Below, piece after piece: positions 36,501 through 51,500 of a DNA stretch of 64,000 nucleotides. Every line of letters starts with the position of its first letter. The stretch's first letter is position 1. Below the pieces are notes generated by a model. The model searched no databases, was not told the origin of the DNA, and saw only the letters and a list, made by a program, of their open reading frames with translations. The position numbers were made by a program, and so were the translations under genes. The DNA is taken from contig JACTAT010000006.1 of assembly GCA_014526335.1 (NCBI GenBank), forward strand, positions 1,690,738 to 1,754,737, given 5' to 3'. Source of the stretch: Chrysaora quinquecirrha. Its lineage: Eukaryota > Cnidaria > Scyphozoa > Semaeostomeae > Pelagiidae.

Positions 36501-39500
36501 GCATAGTAAATCACTTTGTTTTCCTATCTTCGATTCTTTGTAACTCAATTTTCTCTTTATTTTCATAAATTTCTTTATTCATTTCTATCTTTGTTTTAAA
36601 TTTTTTATAGTTTTTATACTTCAATAAAAAACTTGATTTTCAGAGTTCATACAGGATAAAAGAAAATGACCCAGATGCCAGCATAACAAGTGCTTGTCAG
36701 TTTGCATCATCATTACAAATCGAAAACAAAAACAGTAATCATGATTTTGCTGTTGTTATGACGAGGTATGGTATGAATTTGATGATTTAACTTCTTACTG
36801 TTTTGTTATGGGATCCTGAAATACAACTTATTTTGTATCGTCGACGGTTGAGAATATTCAAATTTGAATTTGAATTTTATTTCGATTTATTTTTTTATTC
36901 TTTAGGAAATCTATTGGACCTTCAGGTAAATTTCTGTTACTGTAAATATGCCGAGATATCTTAATTTAAAGTAGATAATGTAAAGCAATATCACAATACA
37001 GTATGATGATGATATTGAGTCATGAGCAACATGCATGTTTAAACTCCATACATAAGAGAAGCATTACTTATCGAGTTGGGGACGCTTACAAACAAAATAT
37101 AAGTTTGAACAGTTTCAGAATAATTGTCCCACATATAAGAAGCAATCTTTTTTAATTCGTGTCTGACACTTTTCTTAAAAAATGAGATAGACTAAACTTA
37201 AATTAAATTAAATGAGAAAAGTTTTGTGTTAGAAAAATCATAAAATATCCGTCAACTGCATGTCCACATCAACTCTCCTGTACAGGACTATGCTAATGTG
37301 TTCTTTAATGACGTGATATAAAATTCAAATTGCGTCTTCGAGGCCAACTAAAAACCATCATGGAGTAAATTTTGCATTAGGTAAGTTTTGAATTATCAAG
37401 AAAAATCAAAGGAGTCCATATATAACTCTTTGTTAATACAATAAATCCCACGCTTTTTAAAGTGATGCACCGTTCGAGCCCCAGGAGGAGGGGGGCACCT
37501 ACCTCACATAAGTACAAGGGTTTGCCTGCCAAACAATTCCGGACCCATTCCGGAATGTCGGAGCCTAAAAAGTAATATCCTTTCCGGAATTTCTTCTGGA
37601 AAGTTTTGCGAAACCAAACCATTTAAGTGTAAAATTAGACACAAACCACACCCTTTCCGGACAAAGTTGTCCGTCCTGGTACCCAACTCTGGAACTTTAA
37701 TAGACAATTCTATATCCCCTTCTGGCAATTTTCCTTAAAAATGACACCCATTTGGGAGGCAAAATGCACCCTCGGGGTTCGAGGAAGGTTATGCTAATTG
37801 TAGAGAATATCGATTAGGTAGAGAATAATCGTCATCTTGTCATTTTGTACTCTTGAATTCTTAGGCTATGCAGCAATGTACACCATGTGTACGAAACAAA
37901 GTTGCACCCTTGTGAAGGATAGTGGATTTTCAACTGCATATGTTATTGCTCACGAAACTGGGCATGCGTAAGTATGATAAACTGAATGTCTTGTATAAAA
38001 AGTCACAGAAATATAGAAACAGGACATCTAAGGCACAGCACAACGAATTGGGTACATAAGTACTTCCTTGAAGCCTGGTTTTCATACTTTGCAAATTTGA
38101 TAGGAAACCGTCTGTGACCGTCTGCGTTGATCGCCGACGAAATGTTCACATATGCTTCTTTTCCGCGATGATCGATCGATCCTCCGTCCCCTGTGCAATA
38201 AAAGGCTTGTTTTGCTTCGGGGGGGGGGGGATCTTGATAGGTTGAGGTACGGGGACGTGCCATTATTGAGGGGTACCGTTTTCTGAAAAGTGCGGAATTA
38301 TCGGTATTATTTTTAGAAGTATGGGTACCTTTTTAGGAAACATATAGAATTATGGGTACTATTCCGGAGGAATTTTGCAGAACTATAAGGGAGCAAGCTT
38401 AGCATTTATTTAATAATGTCTAGTCAGACCTGATGTTGCACTCCTGGTTATAGTATCATCAGATGAATTTGTTGTGTCTGAAAAATGTTTTTTGCCTTGC
38501 GGAATTATGGGCATATTATGTATCATTTTTGCGGAATTATTGGTCAAAAGTTTTAACAGGCTAGCGGAATTGTGGGTCACATTTATTCAGACATGGGTGG
38601 ACTTATGGGTCCAAAATTTGGACTAAAATGGCACGTCCCCGTCTAAAACTAGGCAAAGATACCCCCTCGAGGTTTTAGCAATAGGACTCCACAGATGAAG
38701 AGGGGGCGCGTCCTATTGCTAAAACAGTCTAATCACCGATGGTGACCGATGATGACCGATGATGATCTTGTATGGATTTTCCTATCGGTGTTCATTGAGA
38801 ATTCATGTTCGCATAAATGGCAAGCATGCTAATGCCAAGAGCGCTGATTGTCTGAGACATCTGAGAACCAGACTTTAGGATTCTCCATTTTTGGGCGTAG
38901 TTCCGTTTCACTGATTTGGTGCTTGCAAAATTGGTTGGATTTCTCTTAAAGAGTGGATACTAAAAACCTGAGATTTAGCAGGTTTTGGATAGTTTCTTAC
39001 TCAAATGCTTAAAAATTTCGATCGTCATGCGTATTTCCCGGGCGTATTGCAAATGTTTGGCGAACATTTTTTTGACTGCCAGAGCCTAACGCATCTTTGA
39101 TGGTTTAAATAGAAAAGACGTTGTTAAAAAACAACAACAAACAAGAAACTTTGAGATTATTATTATTATTATTATAAGGTTTAAAGATATATCATCTTAA
39201 GGATTAACGCTAAGTTGTCCATCCCTTGCAAAAGATCCAATTTTGATCACATGAACTGAAGAGTATATTATATGTAATTGCTGTATGAATGAATGTCAAT
39301 AAAGTTTTTAACCTGGCTTTTCCTCGGTTATCAAGGCGAAACAATGATGTTGAATTTTTTTTAGGTTAGGAATAGACCATGATGGTGAGGATAAGGAATG
39401 CGAAGAAGACAAGCTGCGGGGGAGCATAATGGCTCCGAAAGTCTACTCAAAACATGAACGATATCATTGGTCAAAATGCAGCAAACGATCACTATATGAA

Positions 39501-42500
39501 AATATCAGGTAAGACAGGTTGCTGTCTAATCCAGTTACAGTCCAAGGGTACTACAGTCTACAGGGGGCATATGCCTTTGGGGGTTCCAGTAGAATTCCAG
39601 TAGGACGGTATAGGGAGAGGGGTGGCAGGGTAGTGGCACCATGGTACGAGAGGGATGGTACCTATTACCAAAAGCTCTGAAAAAGGGTGGAACCTGGTAT
39701 AGCTGTCAATTCATATGTATTATAATTTGTCTGGGTACAGTTGTTTACTTGGAGCAAAATTTGGATTACGTTGTACCACTACCTGCGATTTGAGTGGAAC
39801 CTGGTACTAAACCTTGTGGTACCGGTACCAAAGACCCCCCGTCACCCCCTCTATAGAGGTATAAACCACATATCTTGTGTAAAATGTAGTCCGATATCAA
39901 GCTATCAACGACACAACATCTAAGGACGCGTACTCCATTGGAAAGTGTTATTATCGAAGTTGCTGTGGCTTCATGGCCTAATTCAGCAGGCCCCTGGTGT
40001 CAGAAGCTCAGTGAAAAGAGCTTTCAAGCCCCAGTTATGGTAGCGTTACAGTCATAGGGTATTCTACTTCTGAAATCCCAGTGACTGGCTATTGATACAC
40101 CATTTCACCTTCACCTTCAGCCCTACGACTATAAGCTAATTTTATCTATTTTAAATATCTTAAATAGCCTTATTATATCTTAGATATTTCAAATGTCTGA
40201 ACAAGAAGCCAAGTAATGAGGAGTCCAATGAGGTCAATGATTTTATCGACATGCCTGGAGAAATGTTTTCAAAATCTGACCAGTGTAGACATCGACTTGG
40301 AAAACAAGCCTCCGCATGTTATGTGAGTAAGACAGTTGTTGTTATTCTGTGCTTCAAGAACATGGAGTTATTGTTGTTTTTGTTGTTTCTTTTTTTTGAG
40401 TAGGCTGTTATTTCTAGCTTTTTCAGCTAATTTAGGCCTACTGTGCATGCTGCATCCAGGCATGTGACCCCTAGTTTAACTTCCCTTCCGAAGGACGGCA
40501 GAGTGAGTTGTTTAGTCATCCATCTGGAAAGTCACCAATCCAGATTCTTACCTCACACGACCAAGCTTAACCTCAGCTGTCTAACGAGAACTGACTGAGA
40601 AGGTTAGCCAGCCACTTGACGATAAACTCTAATCGGGCGCAAACCGTGCCAACATGTTAAGCAACATCGCTACCAACAATTGTGGCCAACATGTTAGCAC
40701 GGTTTGCTATAGGTGTTGGCCTAATAAACAACATGTTGTTGACGAAAATGTTGGCCAACGTTTTAAGCATGTTTAAAAATGCTGGCCAATATTTTCGTAG
40801 ATTTGATCAAAGTTGATGTGTTAGTACGGTTTGCTTTTATATGTCTCGCCAACCTGTTGGCACAGCATTTTCAATTTTGGTTGTTATTTCGCAGTCCCTG
40901 AAAGGAGAAATAGATTTAAGCTGGCGTCTTCGCCGTCACAATAAACAAACAGCAATAAACAAATAGCTGCTTTCTTTTCGGCCATGTTGCAAAAGATCAT
41001 TGTAGATGAAGTAGGAAACTCAAAACATCTCCGATTTTGTGATGGTATGGGAAACCGTACGAACATTTTGGCCTATTCTCAGCCAACATGTTGGCCAAAA
41101 ATGTTGGCACGGCTTGCACAAGCCTTTAACCAATGAGACCACGACCCTATGTGTGACGTTTGTAGAGTGCAATGCCCATGTTATTCAGTGGGCTTTTCAC
41201 TCTACAAAAAGGTGTGCGAGATTCTGTTTTTGAATCGATCCTTCCGTTGTGCCATATCCTAGCTAGAGCCATTCTTTTGCTCTCTCCCTGGGTGATTTAG
41301 GATCATCCCTGCATGGATCAAAATCTTCACACTGTGCAATCGTAGATAATCGTTGTAGATTATTATCTTAGATCTTTGGGAGCTACTTTTTGATTGCCTT
41401 TTGCGCATTCTTAGAGCTTTAATGCGTCTTAGTATGGCTGCTGAATATCGAAATCACAGTACACCTTGTCTTCTTCCATTTTAGGTTTATTATGGTGCTT
41501 GTACATTTCTCTGGTGTCGAATGGGCTTCTGGGCTCCCTGTCGAGCATTAGTTACCACATCACCTCTTGAAGGCACATTTTGTGGAACAGAAAAGGTTAG
41601 TCTAGCGCATTCCCCAGAGATGCCGGATGAGAGTGGCATGGGGGCAATGGCCCTGTTACCCAAACTAATGCAAATTGCTAGTTTTTAATTTACCCTGCTG
41701 TTCAGTGGCGTGTCTAGGTCTGGGGGGGGGGGGTCTGAAAAAAAGTTTTCATACCACACCCTTCAAACTCTTGCAGATGCGGGGAACGCCCTTTTTGCCC
41801 CCCCCCCCCCTATGAGTTTTACAACGTTTTTGGACAAATCTCGAGGACCATATTTTAGAAAAGTGGGGTGTGCGGACCCCCTTATTCCCCCTGGGTACGC
41901 CACTGGTTTTGATATACACTTTTTTTATAAGAACCAGATAATTTTTGTCAAAGCTCGATGTTCTTTTTAATTGAATAATTTGAGGCTCAAGTGTTCTTAA
42001 TGGTGTTCTTATTTCACGTTGATTTTTCTACAACTATACACAATAAATTGCTCCTTGGAACAATGGGTAACTGTTTGGCATATCTTCTATATACTTTTAT
42101 TTGGTAACTGCATAGTTCTGCTTTGTTAAAATATGATGAAATTTCTAATTTTCTGAGGCTGGACATGCTCTTAAGCTGTTCTTATTTTTTGGCAAATTGA
42201 ACCTAGATGTTCTTATAAAATGAGTTTTCTTATAAAAAGAGTTTAATTTGCAGTCTTGCAGGGTTCTGTCCCATTTTCCCTGCCCTGTTTCAGGTTTCCC
42301 TGGCACTCCCCTCGAATAACAGGTTTTTTAAACATAACATAATTTCTTAGACATCCAGTATTTTGGTTCATTCGCTATAATTAAGATCCTGGTAGTAAGT
42401 CTTTATTTTTGATATGTAGGAAGTCTCCTTTTGCCTTTTTAGTGGTGCAAGAAAGGAAAGTGTGTGTCAAGTAAACATCGACCTGTAAATGGAAGATGGA

Positions 42501-45500
42501 GTCAGTGGAGTGAATTTAGCAGCTGTAAAGGCCTTTGTGGTGCTGGAATCAAAACCAGAAGACGGAAATGTGACAATCCAGCGTAGGTGAAGTTTTGTTG
42601 TAAATTCCGTCATTTTGAAACATTATCTTGTCAGTGTGCCTTCGATTATCAAATAGTCGGTAGCGAGGGGCAAATCACTCCAAAAAATCTCGTCCACTTT
42701 TTGAAAAAATCCTATTATTATTTTGAAAATCCTTTAATAATTTTCAAGAAATTCTATTGTTCTTTTGTGAAAATCCCAAAAATCTCGTCCAGTATTAAGG
42801 AAAGTTATTTGCCCCTCGGTCGGTACCACACGCTTTCATGGTCCTTCTGGGCAGTGAATAGCGTGCAGGACCTGCAGGACTCACAATAAAATCCTTGTTG
42901 ATTCGAGTCATGGTCTTTCCGGAAGGAACTTTAGCATCTTGGTCTAATCTGAGGAACATTTCACTCCTTCAAAAAGCGAACGAGATTCCTTTCGAATCCA
43001 AAGGATTCTTACAAGATTTCCACGAGAACAATAGAGATTCCAGTTGAAGGTGTACCAGATTCTGAGGAGTTAATTGTCCCTCAGTCTAATCCAGCTAGCT
43101 GGTAGGGGCTAAGAGCCATGGTAGCCTCATAGCGAGGATCGAGTTCTCGTTAGTTCTTCTTAGTTTGAGATCCTAGCTACTGGCGCTGAACACACTATTT
43201 CAGTTTAACCTTTACCAACCGCTGTTCGTAGATCTCTGGGGCAATTTGTGAACATGGGAATGTCAGTTGGTATAATAACAGCAAAATCTGTCTATTTTTC
43301 TCTGTTAAGTTTAAAGAATTGTTTTTTTAGGCCTAAACATGGTGGACAGACGTGTAATGGAAAAGACTATGACTTGTTACCTTGTAAGCTTAAGGTAAGT
43401 TAATTCTGGAATTTGTATCCACTGTTACCGATGCAACTATTACTGTAGTAATTTTACCATTGGACCCTTACTCGTTCCTGGAACTAATGGGATCCTCGTT
43501 AATCATTAACGGCAACGGTACTTAAACGGCAAAACGTGAAAGATTTTCTGAGGCCACGTTTACACGAGCACAAATGGATCGCGGACAAGTTCGTCAAGTT
43601 CGTCACTGAAGTTCCAAGTTCGCTACGGGTTGCTTGCCAAAAAGTGTAACGTGTGGGTTCTTTGGATAGCGCGAAGGGAAGAAAGAACACGCTTAGGCCC
43701 TCAGGCCTAAGCTAATAAATACTGCAACTTTATAAAACTGTTATATGTGATCCGATTCAATCAAAATGAAGACTAAACTAAAATATGATTACACACAAAT
43801 ATATAACATTGACTAATTAGACAATACAGCGATACGTCACACAACACGTTGACAACAAAGACAAAAGAACACACATTTCCCGGAAAGGGAGTTACTTACA
43901 CTAACACGAGAACTGCACGCAAACATTGAAATCACGACAATTTACAGAAATAAAAGTAAAAACCAAACAAATGAATGAATATTAAAATACAAAACAAAAG
44001 TAATCAAAAACACAGCTACATTACAAAAGGAAAAAGTAATGATTGTATCAGGACAAAGAAAAAAGCATGTTTCCTTTTCCCAAACAATCAAAGAAATTTT
44101 GCACCTTTCTAAGCAAAACTAGCACTCATTTCTGTACCTCGTTACGAGGGTACAGAAACGAGGCTGTATTCCTGAGAAAACTCATTCCCACGAGCTAAAC
44201 CCCTCTTTGAAAAGTTCTTTGATCTTTTTTGATTTTTGATCGCCTATGCTAATGCAAAAGCTTGCACCAATAATTGACTAGGGTTTTGAAACCGGTACAA
44301 AGCCGGGATACTTGAACCTAAGAAATTAGACTGGTTGCAGCAGTCCCTGCCCCACTATTGTTGTCGTTGTTGTTGTGGTTGTTGTTGTTCAGGGCAGCTC
44401 TGTTGATAGCGACCTAGCAGCTCTAAGAAGCTTAACAGACACTTGTGTAGCGATTCTCACGTTGAGAGCAACCTCGTTTTCGTTTCAGATGCCTAAGTGC
44501 GTCTTCGTGATAATTTTGTAACATTATTGATATTTTTTCAAATAAAGTTCACCCCGAGTAATGTATATGCAGTATAGTGGAGGGATATCATCAGTACGGT
44601 GAAGAATTTTCAGTACTTACAGTACTGTACTGATGATATCCCTCCACTGTACTGATGATATCCCTCCACTGTACTGAATCTCCTCCAGTGTACTGATGAT
44701 ATCCCTCCACTGTACTGAATATCCTCCATTGTACTGCACACCCTCCACTGTACTGCACATATATTACAATGGGTGAGGTTGTCTTTTTGTAGGAATGCGA
44801 GTCAGTGGAAATCAAAGAATCTGAGAGACGGAAAAAATGCAGATCGCTTGGAGATGAATGGAGATATTACGAAGTTGAAGAGGCCGAAAAAGACTGTGAG
44901 TAAAGCAGATAAACAGGGTTAATTTGTGAAAGATACAGGTTCAATCACAGAAAAGGGTTGAATTTAGTGGGCGGAGAGAGCATAGTTTACTTCATCAATG
45001 TGTAACTCTGTGGTTTTGCTATGTTTAAGAAGGAGTTGCGAATTTCGTCAACTTCTCCAAGAAATCTCATCTATAAAGCTTAAAGCCCATTATTTCAAAA
45101 TTATTTGGCAAAATTTAGAAAACACCAGTGTGGAATTCCATTGATAAGACTGTCGATAAGGGGAATCTGTCTTGAAGAATTTATCTCCAGATTTTTTGGA
45201 ACGGAGCGATTGCCTCCTTAGAAAGACCATCTTCTTCGACTGACTCAGCCCATGCCACACCCAATTCATGCCTGTTTTTCATTTTTGTCTGGACAAAAAT
45301 GGGACGAACAGCTTTTGGACTCTCTAAATAAAATCAGTGCTTTTTTCTAGCGTAGCATCAGCAATCCCCATAACAATCGTTGTGATATAACAAAATAAAG
45401 CACTACAGTTTTTGTTCTAGACAACATTGTAACGGGAGAGGAAGGGGGATCCAATATCAAAATGGCAAACATTTTTGCTAATCCAATGTAGAAATGCGAT

Positions 45501-48500
45501 ACACGCTTTTTTTATAAAGAGCCACTTTATAAGGAACCTACACGTAGAAGGCCGTAAAATTTAAAGAACTTATACTACTAAAGAGAACATCGTTAAGGAA
45601 CTTCTCAACGTCGAATGCTTTTATCACTGCAAATAACCAAGAATTAGAAAGCTGGTTCCATTCATTTGCAGTCGAAAATCACATAAATTGTACTTTACAC
45701 ATGTATCAAATGTTTCCTTGAGTAGTCTCGAGCTTTGCTCGCATGCAAGTGTCTCTCTTTTATTGTTAAGACCACTGTATGTGTAGTTAAAATTAAGGAA
45801 CTATTAAGGAACTTTTGAACTACAATTGTCACAAAAGAGGTCCAAAATAAGAAGCTTTAGGAACTAGGCCTTGAGGTAGGTTCCTTATAAAAAAAAGCGT
45901 GTAAACGGCGGAAAATTTTCGGGCACACTTAAAAGCTTTTGTCGTCTGACACTCCACAGATTACGAAGCCTGAAGCTAGTGAAGCTAATGAAGTAGCTAT
46001 CTTTTTCAGTGAAAGAGGCAAATATATCGTGCGATTTCGAGAACGGACCTTGTGCATGGAAGAACGATGTTCTGGACAGGCTTGATTGGTTACTGCACTC
46101 AGGACCAACCAGAAGCTCAGGAACAGGGCCTAATAATGATCACACGCATGGAAATCCAAACGGTGAGTGGCAATGCTTGTATAGCAACAGCCGTTAAGTT
46201 TTCTCCCTTTCGTTAATCTATTGTTGCTCTAAACCACCATTGGGAGACGTAACATCGGGCGTAGTATTCGGACCACTCTTTGGGCGCCATTAAGCCGCGG
46301 TCACAGGTGCGATTTTCACCTGTTATGGTGACGCTACACACCTGTAAATGTCCTGTTCCTTGAAATACTGAAGTAGCTCCACGCTGTTACGAAAATGCTG
46401 CGACAGACGATCTGCGACAACCAGCTTACGCGGAAAGAAGAATGGATCCTAGAGTATTTAAGGAAAACCCGCGAAAACAATGTATTGCGTCGCCAATACA
46501 AACAAAACCGGCTACACGCTGCGACATTATTGGTGACAAGCCAAAACATGTCGCGAAAAGCTCAACCAAGTCCAACCCTGGCTACACGCACGACTTCCAG
46601 TTTTTTACGGTCGCGCAGGGCGACACTTTGTATCATGTCCATTCGTCATTTCATGCAAAATTTCACACGTGTAGCTACGGCTTTAGACCGATTGATTACT
46701 CGATAACTGAACCAGAAGAGCAACAGCAATAATAAAAAAACCACCAGATTTTAGAACGATTGTTTGAATTTTTGTATAATCTGACCATAGGAAAATCAAA
46801 ATCTGCACCTCAATTCGAGTTCCTAGTGAAACTAAAAAACGTCCTACAAATAAAATGAAAATGCTATTTGCATAAATCGCTTTGAAAATTTAGGGACGAG
46901 CTTCATTTGACTTTAACGACTGTGGGACTATTCAGGGAAGTAGTTTAGCACATGGAACACAAACCCTTCAGTAATTCTCCCTTAATTTTAAAGACAGTTT
47001 AGAGAAAGGGGCCAATTTATAGTCATATTGGGGACAAAGTTGATTTTGGGTGAATTTGCTTGACTGTGTGGAAATAGAAATTTAGATCTTCTGCTGATTC
47101 CTTTCTCTACAATTTAACTTTGTTGAAGAGGGCTTGGAACGAATAAATAGTTACTCTGTATGTGTATCTACATATTATTCTGCTTCTTTTATTCGTCTTC
47201 TTCTTCGTAATCTTCCTCTTCTTCTTCTACTCTTCCTTCTTCCTCTAGCTCTTCGTCACCTCCTTCATATTCTTCTTACTTGTTTCTTCTTGTGTATTAA
47301 TACAGAGTGTTCAAAAAAGGGATTCGGTAAAGAAACCTTCGTACCAAAGTCAAAATTTAATTTTTGAGCATGAAATATGCTACACATGTTTTTGAAGTAT
47401 TGAGAATTTCGCTGACATCATTTTATAATGCTTTACTTCATGAATAACATTAAGAAGAATCAAAACTTTTGAAACAATATTTTCTTCAGTCAACACATAG
47501 AACAGTCAAATGTGTGCTTCACAAAAGCACAACTCACTATGAACAACTTTTCAAACAATTTTGTCCCTCTAAATCAATCATTTTCAAACCCTTGGCCTGA
47601 ACTAGGCAATGGTTGTATCAATAAACCCTTGCTGTAACTTATTCCAGCAAAAATCCTCAATTGCATGAGATGTCCATAAAAATTGTGCACATGCTTTATT
47701 TACGATTCATTACAGCATATTTTTGTGAAGATGAAATATGAAAACTCACCCTTTTACTCACTAAAGTGTATGTACACAAAAAGTATTAAGACAAAATGCT
47801 ATTGGCCTTGAAACAACGGTTCGCAAATAAAACAATTTCTAAGGCGGGTTCCTTTTTTCCGAACAACCTGTAGTTACTCTGCATTATTATCACTTATATT
47901 TTTCTACCATGGGTTCCAGAGCCTCAAATAGGGTTTGGCGAAAGGGAAAGAAAGAAAAAATTAAGAAAAATAGAGGTTGGCTATTGATTTGCCCAGAGCC
48001 TCTATTTTTCTTAATTTTTTTTCTTTCTCCTTTTCGCCAAACCCTATTTGAGGCTCTGGAACCCAGGGTAATATTTTTCATTCATCCGCAAAAGGTCACT
48101 ATGTTTATCTGGAAACATCATGGATAAAGGCACACCTAAGACCATTTGAAGGCGATGCAGCGAAAATTGTAAGCCCACCCATTGCTGCTCCAAGTGTGTG
48201 CTTCTCGTTCTATTATCACATGTACGGAGAACATATAGGCTCACTCAAAGTGTTCACTGCAAGCAAAGTAAAAGATGTTGATGTGTGGAACATGAAAGGC
48301 TCGCAGGGCAACCAGTGGAAGAAAGCTGAAATTAATATACAACAGGATGGCCCGTATAAAGTAAGACTATTTTTCTATTACGGGTCTAAGACGATCTTAT
48401 TTTGAGTGTGTTTTTCCGGGCGAGGCACTTTGTTGTTCAATATACTAGACTTGTTGACCAGGTTTTCCAGATTTACACATTTCTCTCGTTATGTTCTGGT

Positions 48501-51500
48501 ACGTTTTTGGACCCATGAATGACCCTTACACGCAGTATTTTATAAGCAACTTCGTTCGGGCCTAGTTCAAGAAGTTGCTTTTTTGGACCTCTTATGGCCA
48601 CCTTATAGCAGCAAAAGTTGCTTAATTGTAACTGTATATTTTTTGCCCTTAGAATAGTATAGTATAGAGGCTAGAAAAATAGCAAAATTTGGAGTTATGC
48701 TATAGCTTTTTATGCAATATAACGCTAGAACACCTTGTATACAGCAAAGAAATACTATAAATAACATCAGTCAAGAAGTACCATATAATTGTTACCATAC
48801 AGAGACTTTGTATTGAAAGTTAAATGGAAACCCCTCAATGAAATGCTTCGCGTAATGAGTAAGACTCCGTTGATATGCGAGTTTTGACGGTAACTGAATG
48901 GAAACAGCTTCTATGTTAATCAATCCTTCATTACTTGCAGTGATAAAGATTATTTAAAAGGCCTTAAAAATGTTGCTTAGGTTTTTTTCCTGTGGTACTA
49001 TACGTTGCTTAAAGTTTTAGGCCTTCTACATCTTGGTTGCTTATTAGCGGTTGCTTTTAAAAAAACTGCGTGCAGGAAAAAACCAGAAAAAAGAAAGAAA
49101 TTTTTACCGATTTGTAGCAATATCTATATCTCAAATTTGGGAACCCAATTAAAACGCTGTTTAACACCTTAGGCAACTTAAAATGTATCTCTGTACAAAT
49201 GGTAGGCTATACCACATATAATAGATGAAATCTGCATGATCGAAACAGGACTGCATGAACCGATAGCCAACGATTTTTCCACTATGCTATAGAGCTCAAT
49301 GAAATCGCTGAGCAACTCTCGAAACCAAAAACTCAAACGGGATTAGAGCTATGGGATGTATGACTTGGGGAGTTACTCAGCGATTCATTGAGCTCTATAG
49401 CAATTCTACCTGTTAATAAAAGCGAGCTCACTTTGGAACTTGATTGCTGTTCTAAAGTCCTCGGTCGTATATAAGGCGGTAGTTTAGAATGATGATTAAC
49501 ATAAGATCTGACGTTTCTTTTAGATAGTTTTCGAAGCGATGCGAGGTAATGGATACCGAGGAGATATTGCCGTAGATGACATTAAAATTCGAATTGGAAG
49601 TTGCTCTCAGACAGGTAGCTACGAAAGTTGTTAACAGCTTCAAAATATTTCCCTGTTAACTGGGCGTTTATTCGAGGAGGCGTTTATAGGGGGGCGTTAG
49701 GCTCTTAACCCATACATTACGGAACTTCATAGGGATACAGTAAGTAACCGTTTCTATCTTGCAATTCCACGGTTACAAGATCTTGTAACCATTGGAAGCA
49801 TTACAGTAAATCCTCGAATTAGCCCACTGGGAGCTTAATTATTTTTCATCGTTCATTTTAGAGCGGGGCTTATTCGAGGTGAGGGCTTAAACAAGGGGGT
49901 TAAAATTATTAACAAAAGCATGATTTATCATCTACTTAGGGAATGGATTTTCTGTCATATTTCGATAAAGTACCAATATGTCAGGTTTAACACCAGCATG
50001 TCAGAGGTTGGGGCTTATTCGAGGGGCGCTTATTAACAATTTTTCGCCCAAGGGTGGGGGCTAATTCGAGGAGAGGGCTTGGTATGTAAATTGAGGATTC
50101 ATGGTATGCAAACCAATGCAAACTGAATTCTATGTCTCTTCGTTCCCATTTCAGTTGCTGTCAGTCCTTGTATTGGACATTGCTTCTCGACAAAAAAAGA
50201 TTCTATACAGCAAGTTCAGCTTGAAAATGGCACACCTTGTTTCGCAAACAAATCCCTTGATGTTTGTTATGAGGGAAAATGTCAGGTAGATATTAGCTAT
50301 CTTTCATGTTTGAATGCATTTTATCATTCCTTTCACGAGGAATGTTTCGAAATTATGAATACCGCTTTGCTCCGTCTATGCTGTACGAGGGGCGTGTATT
50401 CGCAAGTTGTTTAGAGAAAGAGGCGAGGAATAGCGAAAATATCTTTGGACATACTTGAAATTTTTTTTTCGTCTGACACTTCTCATGGGGGCCAATAATA
50501 GGAGCCCAGAAGCTGCGAAACCATGAACAAAATCAGCTCAAAGCATTAATTCGTCATAAAGTAGATCGCTAAGCTGTGGCCGATTCGCATTACTCGTGGT
50601 CCCGACACTTTTCCTGTTTCGTTTTCTAGCGCTACAGAGGCCTCTTCACGCCCTCCTTGTAAAATTCAGAATGTATGTAGCCTTTTTTCCGCTTAAAAAA
50701 AGCCGCATCCGCATGCATAATGCCGCAAACCGATATCAATACACACCAAAAAATGCTAGCCGCAACTTTTTCTGAGGCCGCAAACAGTAGGAAAAGCGTT
50801 GCAAAATCCGTAAGCCGCACGCAAAACAGGGTTCGAAGCCGTGAAGTCGCAATCCTATAATAGGCCCCCTCAATGGTGTAAAGGTCAGAAATAGAGAGAA
50901 ATAATTGACAAGAAAGGTGGAATTACACCGAGATGCGGATCAAAAATAATCAATCTGAAAGGTGAAGCTGGACTGGTATTCTGTTTTCGACACCAATCAG
51001 CTTGCAGGATGCAACGGCAAAATTAATAGAATTAACTGAAGAACCCGATTGAGAAAACGAACTCTGTTTGTCTATGAAGAACCGGCCTTTTGGCTTTGAT
51101 GTGGACAGATTCAAAACCCCTAAATGGAACAAAGATCTTGCTTGGCTTTGTCAATTACATTGAAAACAATCATCGCTGTAATTTCTGCACAGTTTGGCTT
51201 GTCAACTAAAGCTGTCCTATGGCAGAATCATGTTTAAGACTAAGCTATTGTTTGGACCCGCGGGGAGGTTCCTCAATTTGCCGAAAATTATGTTCACGGA
51301 TATTGTAACCATAATTTTTACTTGGTCGTTTCTTCGTAGAAGATTGGCTGCGATTACCAGTTAGACTCGCCGAAACTGATCGACGAATGCGGTTTATGTG
51401 GTGGCGATGGTAGTACTTGTAAATTGGTGAATACGAAAAGACTATTAGAGCTGAGAAAAGTAGGTATACAGACTTACTACATCACATATGCAACCAGCAG

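Larger units (their letters stand above)
46010..49614 (+). other. MAM domain exon cassette (three exons) within the ADAMTS gene
   Basis: Exons 46010-46162, 48095-48360 and 49524-49614 encode a whole MAM fold: [55 protein letters not shown] and a closing GSC. Both outer introns are phase 1, so the cassette can be skipped without breaking the frame. It interrupts the cysteine-rich part that normally follows the central TSP1 repeat of ADAMTS proteins. Confidence 0.93.

Noticed and set aside
44393..44460. Possible small RNA gene near GTTGTTGTTGTTCAGGGCAGC
   Set aside because: Only a short GTT run and no tRNA or snRNA boxes.
48196..48405. Separate small gene starting at 48196
   Set aside because: It is the in-frame part of the second MAM exon (48095-48360) read through into the intron.
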